From Pelagibius sp. Alg239-R121 (GTDB lineage Bacteria; Pseudomonadota; Alphaproteobacteria; Kiloniellales; Kiloniellaceae), in the NCBI RefSeq assembly GCF_947331435.1, contig NZ_CAMZOF010000007.1:310001-374000 (forward strand): a DNA stretch of 64,000 nt, written 5' to 3'. The position numbers were made by a program, and so were the translations under genes. Below the pieces are notes generated by a model that was not told the origin of the DNA, did no database searches, and worked only from the letters and a program-made list of their open reading frames with translations. Shown here in pieces: positions 35,475 to 43,099 of the stretch. Position 1 is the first letter of the stretch, and each line of letters starts with the position of its first letter.

Positions 35475-36211
35475 AGGGGTGCTCCGGAATCTGTCTCGGC
35501 CCAGTCACTGCTGGGGTCGATCGTTTCGGTAAAGAACTGTGGGTGGTCACGCGATGCCTGGGGCAGGGTGGTCAGGAGTTCGCGCAGGTGCTTGCGCATA
35601 TGGGACAGGGCTTTTTGCCGGTCACCTGCAACAACTGCATCAAGAATAGCTTTGTGTTGTGATATCAGCCGTTTGAAGGGCGGAGTTGTCTTAAGACTTA
35701 ATATGCGAACCCGGTCCATAAGGGCCTTTTCACCCTCTATCAAACTGCTGAGACGTTCGAAACCGGTTGCCTCAGCGAGCGCTCGGTGAAAGGCGTCGTC
35801 CGCCCGATGAAAGGCGTAGACGTCTTCAGCGCTGGCAGCGGCTTTTTGATCTTCCAACAACAGCCTGCACTTGCTGATCGTTGCCTGGTCCAGGCGGCCG
35901 ACAATTCGTTCGATGCCTGCCGTCTCTATGGCTTCGCGGATGAAGCGGGCTTCGAGGAGCTCCTTTGGCCGGATCTTTGTGATGAAAGTGCCGCGTTGAG
36001 GGCGGACCTCGATGAAGCCCTGCTGCGCCAGTTTGATCAGGGCTTCGCGCACCGGTGTGCGGCTGACGCCGAAGCGTTCGGCCAGATCGCTTTCGGACAG
36101 CATCTGTCCGGGCGGCAGCTCAAGGCGTACAATAGCAGTCCGCAATCGTTCGACAATCTGATTGGCTGCCGGACGGTCTGCCGAGACGCTGAAAGCTGTT
36201 GAAAGGGGCAT
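35471..36211 (-). CDS. GntR-family regulator (FadR/FCD subfamily)
   Basis: This 246-residue repressor-type regulator has an N-terminal winged helix ([30 protein letters not shown], seen as [16 protein letters not shown]) and a C-terminal all-helical FCD domain with the metal-binding acids and histidines ([25 protein letters not shown]). It is the first gene of the gntR-manD operon, so it probably responds to a hexuronate-derived compound. A dyad with GTATAC at its centre lies 41 bases before the start and suggests autoregulation. Confidence 0.88.
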   Translation of the reverse strand: MPLSTAFSVSADRPAANQIVERLRTAIVRLELPPGQMLSESDLAERFGVSRTPVREALIKLAQQGFIEVRPQRGTFITKIRPKELLEARFIREAIETAGIERIVGRLDQATISKCRLLLEDQKAAASAEDVYAFHRADDAFHRALAEATGFERLSSLIEGEKALMDRVRILSLKTTPPFKRLISQHKAILDAVVAGDRQKALSHMRKHLRELLTTLPQASRDHPQFFTETIDPSSDWAETDSGAPL

Positions 36212-36251
36212 ACTGGCGTTGTTGGAAGATCAGGAAGAATTTGTCTTGTGC

Positions 36252-36265
36252 ACTAGTATACAAGT
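36252..36265. promoter_or_regulatory. Predicted GntR operator upstream of gntR-manD
   Basis: ACTAGTATACAAGT is a near-perfect dyad around GTATAC, resembling FCD-type GntR boxes (T-GTATAC-A). Flanking CTTGT...ACAAG at 36245-36264 adds a second overlapping dyad. It lies just before the regulator gene and about 230 bases before rbsK on the other strand, so it may control both directions. Confidence 0.6.
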
Positions 36266-36495
36266 CGAAAGAGCCGGATCAACGAAAAAGCTGTTGTGCC
36301 GATTATGTGCTTTTGCAGTGCATATGAGGCCTGCCCAGCCTGTGGAGCCTCAACCTCGCCAAGTCTTGCTGCGATTAGCTTCCGCGTCATAAACTGTGAG
36401 GAACACCAGATCTCTCAGCCGAAGAAAAGTGTTTGGCTGCGGGGCCCAATAAAAAAGACCCCGGAAAAGCCGCAGGCCTCCAAGAAGGGAATCAA

Positions 36496-37398
36496 ATGAT
36501 CACGGTTTTTGGATCGATCAACCTCGACCTCGTGACCCGTGTTGTGCAGTTACCCAGGCCGGGAGAAACGGTCTATGGTTCCGACATCGCGCAGTTTCCG
36601 GGGGGCAAGGGGGCGAATCAGGCTTTGGCTGCCTGCCGCGCTGGTACGGACGTTCGGCTGGTCGGCGCTGTTGGCAGCGACGACTTCGCCGCGCTCGCCC
36701 TTTCCGAACTGCGGGACGCCGGTGTCGATCTTTCTGCCGTCGAAGTGCGCGGTGACACAACCGGAGTTGCCGTGATTACGGTCAATGAAGCCGGTGAGAA
36801 TACAATCATTCTATCGCCCGGTGCCAACCTGCGTGGCGACGCCAGGCAAATTTCGTTCGATGCGTTCGGTGTTGGAGATACCTTGATGCTGCAGATGGAA
36901 GTGGCTGAACGAGAGACCTTCGCTGCTGCCGGTGCAGCGAAAGCAGCGGGCGCACAAGTGATTCTGAGCCTGGCTCCCTTCGTGCCCCTCGCGCGAGAAG
37001 CTTTTTCGGATATCTCGATCCTGCTGGTCAATGAAACCGAGGCGGCTGATCTGGTTGGACACTATGGGATCGCCGGATCAGGACATGATTCGATTGCACG
37101 GGCACTGGCCGAGAGCCTGGACCTAATTGTGGTTGTCACTTTGGGGGCCGAAGGAGCTGTCGCGTCGGACGGCACGAAGGAGACTCGGGTCGAGACCTTG
37201 CCGGTTGAACCGATTGATACCACGGGTGCAGGCGATACCTTTGCAGGTGTTCTTGCGGCCGGCTTGGATGCCGGAGACGATCTCAAAACCGCGATGCGGC
37301 ATGCGGCAGCCGCGGGTGCTTTGGCCTGTACCAAGTCGGGCGCACAGCCGTCCTTTCCCACAGGGGCCGAAATCAGGCATGCCCTGTCGGTGGCATGA
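36496..37398 (+). CDS. rbsK: Ribokinase-family (PfkB) carbohydrate kinase
   Basis: This 300-residue kinase has the PfkB signatures: VFGSINLDLVTRVVQLPRPG at the start, the sugar-binding FPGGKGANQALAACR near residues 36-50, and the C-terminal DTTGAGDTFAGVLAAG with the catalytic aspartate and anion hole. This set is ribokinase-like. The ATG at 36496 follows GAAGGGAA; a longer frame is rejected. It is divergent from gntR-manD, so it might instead phosphorylate a sugar acid or another pentose, and the exact substrate is not certain. Confidence 0.8.
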   Translation: MITVFGSINLDLVTRVVQLPRPGETVYGSDIAQFPGGKGANQALAACRAGTDVRLVGAVGSDDFAALALSELRDAGVDLSAVEVRGDTTGVAVITVNEAGENTIILSPGANLRGDARQISFDAFGVGDTLMLQMEVAERETFAAAGAAKAAGAQVILSLAPFVPLAREAFSDISILLVNETEAADLVGHYGIAGSGHDSIARALAESLDLIVVVTLGAEGAVASDGTKETRVETLPVEPIDTTGAGDTFAGVLAAGLDAGDDLKTAMRHAAAAGALACTKSGAQPSFPTGAEIRHALSVA

Positions 37399-37490
37399 CC
37401 ACCTCTACCGGCACTCTCGGCTTTTGAGTTATTGCGCAGAGTGACCGCGTAAGAGCATTAGCCTGCGAGATATTCCCAATCGGTGTCGCT

Positions 37491-37510
37491 AATGGAACTG
37501 TGTTTCCATT
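37491..37510. promoter_or_regulatory. Inverted repeat upstream of the first dehydrogenase gene
   Basis: AATGGAA (37491-37497) pairs with TTCCATT (37504-37510) around six bases. It lies about 95 bases before the dehydrogenase start and may be an operator; I cannot name the regulator. Confidence 0.4.
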
Positions 37511-37602
37511 ACGAGCTATGACAGCATCTCACAACTTTTGTGTACGGCGCTTGCGCGCTCAATTTCCGCAGTTACAGGGCGGATTTCTGGAGTTTCGATG
37601 AG

Positions 37603-40038
37603 ATGAAGTCTGAGGTTCGAGTCGCGGTTATCGGCGGTGGCGTTGTCGGGTGCAGCGTACTCTATCATCTGACCAAGGGCGGTTGGAACGACGTCGTCTT
37701 GCTCGAGAGAGAGGAACTGACGGCAGGCTCAACCTGGCACGCTGCCGGTGGTTTCCACACCTTGAACGGCGATCCCAACGTCGCGAAGCTGCAGGAATAC
37801 ACGATTGAACTCTACAAGGAGATCGAGGAGATCTCCGAGCAGGCCTGCGGACTGCATATAACCGGCGGTATCATGCTGGTCTCCAGCGAGGAGCGTTTGG
37901 ATTGGCTGAAGGCGGCCCATGCCAAGAACCGCTATCTCGGAGTCCAGACCGAGTTGATCTCTCTCGACGAAGCCTATGAGCACTTTCCGCTCATGGATAA
38001 GGACAAGTTCACAGGCGCCATGTGGCATCCGTTGGAAGGTCACCTGGATCCGTCAGGCACAACCCACGCTTATGCAAAGGCGGCTCGGGCAAACGGTGCC
38101 GAGGTCTATCGACATACCTGCGTGACCGATCTGCAGCAGCGAGTCGACGGCACCTGGGATATCGTGACCAACAAGGGCAATATCCATGCTGAGCACGTAG
38201 TCAATGCCGGCGGCCTTTGGGCTCGCGAGGTTGGCCGCATGGTCGGACAGGAATTACCGGTTCTCGCTATGGCCCATCAGTACATTCTGACCGAAGAGAT
38301 GGAAGAAGTCGTAGCCTACAACAAACGCAACGAAGGCAAGGAAGTCGTTCACTGCATCGACTTTGACGGCGAGATCTACATGCGCCAGGAGCGCACCGGG
38401 ATGCTGATGGGCACCTACGAAAAGAACGGGGAGCCCTGGAGCGAACATGACACGCCGTGGGATTTCGGAGCCGAGTTGCTGCCGCCGGATCTGGATAAAA
38501 TCGCCGATAACCTGACTCGTGGGTTCGAGCGGTTTCCGGCCTTCAACAATGCCGGCATCAAGAACATCATCCACGGCCCCTTTACCTTTGCCCCTGATGG
38601 CAACCCGGTGATCGGCCCGGTCCGTAATCTGGACAATTACTGGCTCGCGGTCGGCGTTATGGCGGGCTTTAGCCAAGGCGGCGGCGTCGGTCTGGCTCTG
38701 GCCAACTGGATCATCGACGGCGATCCGGGCTTTGACGTCTGGGCCATGGACGCGGCACGTTATGGCGATTGGGCGACCAAAGCCTATACCAATGCCAAGG
38801 TGCGCGAGAATTATGGCCGCCGTTTCTCGATAGCCTTCCCGAATGAGGAATTGCCAGCAGGCCGTCCGTTGCGTATGACGCCAATCCACGATCGTCTGGC
38901 TGCAAAGAATGCGGTTTTTGGTGCCGCTGCAGGTCTGGAGCACGCACTTTGGTTTGCGCCCGAGGGTAAGGAAGCCGTTGAGGAGGTCACCTTCAAACGC
39001 TCCAACGCGCATGAGGCCGTCGCAGAGGAATGTGCCGCCGTTCGTAACGGTGTCGGTTTGCTGGAGACCTCCAGTTTCGCCAAGTATGAAATCACCGGCC
39101 CCGATGCAGAGGCCTGGTTGTCGCGTCTGCTGGCCAACAAGATGCCGCGGAACGGCCGCATCACTCTGACGCCGATGCTCAATCCTGCCGGAAAGCTGAT
39201 CGGCGATTTCACCGTAGCGCGGATTGGCGACGAGCGTTTCTACATTTTCGGCTCGGGTGTGGCCGAGGATTACCACATGCGCTGGTTCGAATCCCATTTG
39301 CCGGAAAGCGGCGTGCGGATACAGGCGCTGGGCCTCAACATGACCGGTCTCTCCATCGCGGGGCCCAAGTCGCGCGAGCTGCTGCAGAAACTGACCTACC
39401 ATGACGTTTCCGGCGACGCTTTCCGTTTTATGGCGATCCGCGAACTGGACCTGGGCATGATCCCGGCTCTGGTAGGACGTATCAGCTTCACCGGTGATCT
39501 GGGTTACGAGATCTGGGTGAAGCCGGAATTTCAGCAGGCGCTGTTCGATCTGCTGATGGCAGAGGGCGAGGAGTTCGGCATTAAGCTCTTTGGCGGGCGG
39601 GCGCTCAATGCTCTGCGCCTGGAAAAGGGCTTCGGCACTTGGGCGAGGGAGTACCGGCCCATCTACAGTCCTTTCGAGGCTGGTCTCGACCGTTTCGTCG
39701 ATCTGACCAAGAACGACTTCATCGGCCGCGAAGCTGCCGCCCGCGACAAGCAGGAAGGCTGCGATCTGAAATTGCTGACCTTCACCGTCGAGGCTGAAGA
39801 TGCCGATGTGATCGGCGACGAGCCGATCTGGCACGAAGATAAAGTTGTCGGCTGGATCACCTCCGGCGGTTATGCCCACGATGCGGCGAAATCAGTGGCG
39901 CTGGGCTATGTGCCCACGGAACTGGCAAACGGCGGAACCAGCGATAGCTTCGAGATTGAGATCCTGGGTAACCGTCGCCCGGCCAAGGTACAGACGGCGG
40001 CACTCTTCGATCCCGATGCGGCGAGGATGCGGGGGTAG
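37603..40038 (+). CDS. FAD-dependent dimethylglycine/sarcosine dehydrogenase-like protein with GcvT domain (paralog 1)
   Basis: This 811-residue two-domain enzyme oxidatively demethylates an N-methyl amine and can pass the one-carbon unit to tetrahydrofolate. The N-terminal DAO domain (about 1-420) opens with the dinucleotide motif VIGGGVVGCSVLYHL and has GSTWHAAGG, where the histidine is the usual site of covalent FAD linkage. The C-terminal half (about 430-811) is an aminomethyltransferase (GcvT) domain with LETSSFAKYEITGPDAEAW and ALRLEKGF. The ATG at 37603 is preceded by GGAG; a frame from 37540 is rejected. The real substrate could be dimethylglycine, sarcosine or a related betaine derivative. 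Confidence 0.87.
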   Translation: MKSEVRVAVIGGGVVGCSVLYHLTKGGWNDVVLLEREELTAGSTWHAAGGFHTLNGDPNVAKLQEYTIELYKEIEEISEQACGLHITGGIMLVSSEERLDWLKAAHAKNRYLGVQTELISLDEAYEHFPLMDKDKFTGAMWHPLEGHLDPSGTTHAYAKAARANGAEVYRHTCVTDLQQRVDGTWDIVTNKGNIHAEHVVNAGGLWAREVGRMVGQELPVLAMAHQYILTEEMEEVVAYNKRNEGKEVVHCIDFDGEIYMRQERTGMLMGTYEKNGEPWSEHDTPWDFGAELLPPDLDKIADNLTRGFERFPAFNNAGIKNIIHGPFTFAPDGNPVIGPVRNLDNYWLAVGVMAGFSQGGGVGLALANWIIDGDPGFDVWAMDAARYGDWATKAYTNAKVRENYGRRFSIAFPNEELPAGRPLRMTPIHDRLAAKNAVFGAAAGLEHALWFAPEGKEAVEEVTFKRSNAHEAVAEECAAVRNGVGLLETSSFAKYEITGPDAEAWLSRLLANKMPRNGRITLTPMLNPAGKLIGDFTVARIGDERFYIFGSGVAEDYHMRWFESHLPESGVRIQALGLNMTGLSIAGPKSRELLQKLTYHDVSGDAFRFMAIRELDLGMIPALVGRISFTGDLGYEIWVKPEFQQALFDLLMAEGEEFGIKLFGGRALNALRLEKGFGTWAREYRPIYSPFEAGLDRFVDLTKNDFIGREAAARDKQEGCDLKLLTFTVEAEDADVIGDEPIWHEDKVVGWITSGGYAHDAAKSVALGYVPTELANGGTSDSFEIEILGNRRPAKVQTAALFDPDAARMRG

Positions 40039-40124
40039 GGGCGCCCGTATCCGCCCTTCCTGTCAGTCGGATGACAATTCGTAGTATCCTTTGCTCAACA
40101 AAAAGAGGCGCAATAGCAATAAGA

Positions 40125-40763
40125 TCAACCCAATTCCCGACTTGAATAAGGGTCGACTGAGTAGGGGATGATGTCGTCCAGAAATTTCGACTGGGACCGG
40201 ATGCGGCTGGTCCAGTCCTTGACTGCCGGGTAATCGGCGAGACGGTAGCCGGCATCGTCTGCCAACCCGCCGTATGAGAAGACAGATATGTCGGCAATCG
40301 AATAGCGGTTGCCGGCGAGAAAGTCATAGTTGCCAAGGTGGTTGTTGAGTGCGGTTAGCACGCGCTCGCCCAGCCTCCGCCGCTCAGCTGTAATAGGACT
40401 GTCGAAATCCAGTTTGCCGGTCAGCGTTCGGTGCCTGAGGGTGGCAATGCTGGACTGGACGTATTCTTGCTCGAAGAACATCCAACGCAGAGTCTGGGCA
40501 CGCTCCAGCGGCTCCTTCGCGAAAAATTCCGTTCCTTCGGCCAGATAGGCCAGGATCGCGTTGGATTCCGGCAGATAGGTTCCGTCTTCCAGTTCCAGCA
40601 CCGGAACGGTACCCATTGGATTTTTCTCTAAGAATTCCGGAGTCCGGCTTTCACCTTCGAAGATAGAGATATCCACCGTCCGATAATCCCTGCGCAATTG
40701 ATTGAGCAAAAGGCGGACTTTGTAGGCGTTCTGGGATGGGCCGTAGCTAAAAAGAGTGATCAT
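40125..40763 (-). CDS. Glutathione S-transferase family protein
   Basis: This 212-residue protein has an N-terminal thioredoxin-like domain (MITLFSYGPSQNAYKVRLLL, with NPMGTVPVLELEDG and LPESNAILAYLAE binding the gamma-glutamyl end of glutathione) and a C-terminal helical domain with FLAGNRYSIADISVFSY. The start at 40763 is chosen over one ten residues upstream because of the better ribosome-binding site (GAGGAAACGG). It is divergent from iolB. The physiological reaction is unknown. Confidence 0.88.
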   Translation of the reverse strand: MITLFSYGPSQNAYKVRLLLNQLRRDYRTVDISIFEGESRTPEFLEKNPMGTVPVLELEDGTYLPESNAILAYLAEGTEFFAKEPLERAQTLRWMFFEQEYVQSSIATLRHRTLTGKLDFDSPITAERRRLGERVLTALNNHLGNYDFLAGNRYSIADISVFSYGGLADDAGYRLADYPAVKDWTSRIRSQSKFLDDIIPYSVDPYSSRELG

Positions 40764-40964
40764 TTCCGTTTCCTCGCTGTTTTCTCTCAGCATTCAACAA
40801 GAACGGGAGGATTAGGAAACTCCGCTTCTTGCGTTTGAATTGTTTCTTGCGAGAATGCCTTTTCTGCTGGTCAAGGCAGACCCCAGTTGGAAAATCGCGC
40901 AAGACCGGAAGCACCTGGCTGCGTGGCGCCTCGTTTTAGAAAATTCGTTCGAAAGGTAGAGTAA

Positions 40965-41789
40965 ATGGTTGAACTGCATAGAAAACCCGCTGGAGGCTCC
41001 GGAAAGGTTCTCGACATCACGCCGGAAAACGCAGGCTGGGGCTATGTCGGCTTTGGGCTCTATCACTTGGAAGCAGGAGAGAAGGTGGCTGAACAGACCG
41101 GAGATCGGGAAGCGATACTGGTGCTGGTCGAGGGTAAGGCCGAAATCACCGCTGCGGGCGAAGACTTCGGCGAGATGGGCGATCGAATGAACGTCTTCGA
41201 ACGCACGCCCCCTCATTGTCTTTATGTGCCGAACGGGGCCGACTGGCAGGTCGTGGCGACGACCAAATGCACACTTGCTGTGGGCACAGCACCGGGCAAT
41301 GGAAATCACAAGGCCCAAAAACTCGGCCCGGATGGCGTCGTGACTATGCCGCGCGGATCGGGCAGCAACACACGCTACATCAACAATATTGCCATGGAAG
41401 GTCAGGATGTGGCCGACAGCCTGTTGGTGACCGAGGTCTTCACGCCCAATGGCAACTGGTCGTCCTATCCCAGCCACCGTCATGATGAGGACGACTACCC
41501 AAACATTACCTACCTGGAAGAAACCTACTACCACCGCCTGGACCCGCCTCAGGGCTTTGGCATCCAGCGGGTCTATACCGAAGACGGCGAACTTGACGAA
41601 ACCTTTACGGTCAAGGACGGCGACGTAGTCCTCGTGCCGCGCGGTCACCATCCCTGTGGCGCGCCGCACGGCTATGATATGTACTATCTAAACGTCATGG
41701 CTGGTCCGATACGCAAGTGGCGTTTTCAGAACGATCCTGCGCACGACTGGATTGCCCAGCGCGGTGCCGCTAAAAAAGAAGCCAGTTAA
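40965..41789 (+). CDS. iolB: 5-deoxy-glucuronate isomerase
   Basis: This 274-residue bicupin enzyme of myo-inositol catabolism converts 5-deoxy-D-glucuronate to 5-dehydro-2-deoxy-D-gluconate. The family motifs are present: GWGYVGFGLYHLEAGE, FERTPPHCLYVPNG, NWSSYPSHRHDEDD with metal-binding histidines, YLEETYYHRLDPPQGFG and VPRGHHPCGAPHGYDMYYLN. The rest of the iol pathway is not in this window. The neighbour downstream, a reductive-dehalogenase-like gene only 16 bases away, suggests unusual co-transcription. Confidence 0.93.
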   Translation: MVELHRKPAGGSGKVLDITPENAGWGYVGFGLYHLEAGEKVAEQTGDREAILVLVEGKAEITAAGEDFGEMGDRMNVFERTPPHCLYVPNGADWQVVATTKCTLAVGTAPGNGNHKAQKLGPDGVVTMPRGSGSNTRYINNIAMEGQDVADSLLVTEVFTPNGNWSSYPSHRHDEDDYPNITYLEETYYHRLDPPQGFGIQRVYTEDGELDETFTVKDGDVVLVPRGHHPCGAPHGYDMYYLNVMAGPIRKWRFQNDPAHDWIAQRGAAKKEAS

Positions 41790-41805
41790 CCGACCGGACA
41801 CAACT

Positions 41806-43041
41806 ATGACCTCCTGGCCATCCAATCAGCCGCCCGTCCGCAACGTGAGCGACGAACAGCGGCGTAACTGGAAGGCGCGTTTCCAAGACAGCGACCGGGC
41901 AGCGGGAATCGAGGTCACTGAGGATTTTGAACCTTTCAACCAGATGAACGACATGTTCACCCGGGCTTTCTGGGACGAGACGGTTCGGACCAAAGACACG
42001 GACGCGTTCTTCAGCAGTTATCGCATGAAGACTGCACCCAGACGGGGTGACGGGTTTACACTCAAGGATTTCGCACTCCGGAATGCGGCCTGGGCAGTCT
42101 CCGACATGGTCTCTGCGCGCGGCGAAGGTGAGGGCAAACGGGAAGGTTTTCAGGCGGCGATCGAACTGCTGACTCCAGTTGCCGACGAGCAGTTGGAGAT
42201 CGAAGACTCTGCAAACTTTACCCAAGAACTGAAGGAAATTGCCAAACTCTTCGGCGCGGATCTTGCCGGGGTGACGGAGCATGACGAACGCTGGCTTTAC
42301 TCCGCGCGGGTGGATACGCGTGATTTCTCCGAGAGCCCGAACGAACTACCGGAAGACATCACCCATGTGATTGTCCTGGGCCATTCGATGGACCGGGAAC
42401 TGGTCGATACTTATCCCTCGGCCCTGGCCGGCGCTTCCACCGGACTGGAGTACAGTCATGAGGCAGCCATCGTCATCCAGCTTGCCTCCTACATCCGCAA
42501 TCTCGGCTACGAAGCCGTGCCCTCCATGAACGATACCGGACTGGTGATACCCCTCGCAGTGAAGGCGGGCTTGGGCGAGTACGGTCGCAATCAGATGGTG
42601 ATCACGCCGGAGTTCGGGCCGCGGCTGCGCTTCTCTAAGATCTTCACTTCCTTGCCGCTGACACCCGACCAGCCGAAACGTCATGGAGTGACTGAATATT
42701 GCAACATCTGCACCAAGTGTGCAGACCAATGTCCGCCTAAGGCGCTGCCCTTTGGGGCGCCTGATACGACCCCGCCGAATCAATCGACGATTTCCGGGGT
42801 GCGGAAATGGTCGGCCGACTGCGAAAAGTGCTTTTCCTATTGGGCCAAGCTGAAATCGGACTGCGCGATCTGCATGCGGGTCTGCCCCTTCAATCGGGAC
42901 TTTTCGAGCTGGACTGCGCGGATTTGGCGGGCGCTGGCAACCTCGCGCTACCGCAAGCTGGCGCTCTGGTGGGAGACACGCTTCCCCAATGGCGTGCGGT
43001 TGAGGCCGAAGGATTGGTGGGCAAGCCTTGCGCAGCGATAG
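41806..43041 (+). CDS. Reductive-dehalogenase-like 2[4Fe-4S] protein
   Basis: This 411-residue protein resembles the cobalamin-dependent reductive dehalogenase domain. The core (about 140-290) contains VIVLGHSMDRELVDTYP, SHEAAIVIQLASYIRNLGYEA and GLGEYGRNQMVITPEFGPRLRFSK, typical of RdhA and QueG-like B12-binding domains. The C-terminus has two ferredoxin-type clusters: CNICTKCADQCP near residue 300 and CEKCFSYWAKLKSDCAICMR followed by VCPF. No Tat signal and no RdhB anchor gene are seen, unlike respiratory dehalogenases, so it is probably cytoplasmic. Reductive removal of halogen is possible; epoxyqueuosine-type chemistry is another option. It lies 16 bases after iolB. Confidence 0.8.
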   Translation: MTSWPSNQPPVRNVSDEQRRNWKARFQDSDRAAGIEVTEDFEPFNQMNDMFTRAFWDETVRTKDTDAFFSSYRMKTAPRRGDGFTLKDFALRNAAWAVSDMVSARGEGEGKREGFQAAIELLTPVADEQLEIEDSANFTQELKEIAKLFGADLAGVTEHDERWLYSARVDTRDFSESPNELPEDITHVIVLGHSMDRELVDTYPSALAGASTGLEYSHEAAIVIQLASYIRNLGYEAVPSMNDTGLVIPLAVKAGLGEYGRNQMVITPEFGPRLRFSKIFTSLPLTPDQPKRHGVTEYCNICTKCADQCPPKALPFGAPDTTPPNQSTISGVRKWSADCEKCFSYWAKLKSDCAICMRVCPFNRDFSSWTARIWRALATSRYRKLALWWETRFPNGVRLRPKDWWASLAQR

Positions 43042-43099
43042 CCTTTGATCGGTCGATGCCGCATGCCTAATAGCGTAGCGGCATCGATCGAAACTCAAA

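Noticed and set aside
38254-39879. Long minus-strand frame (541 codons) opposite the first dehydrogenase
   Set aside because: Same reason: no recognisable family, and the plus strand encodes conserved FAD and GcvT motifs throughout.
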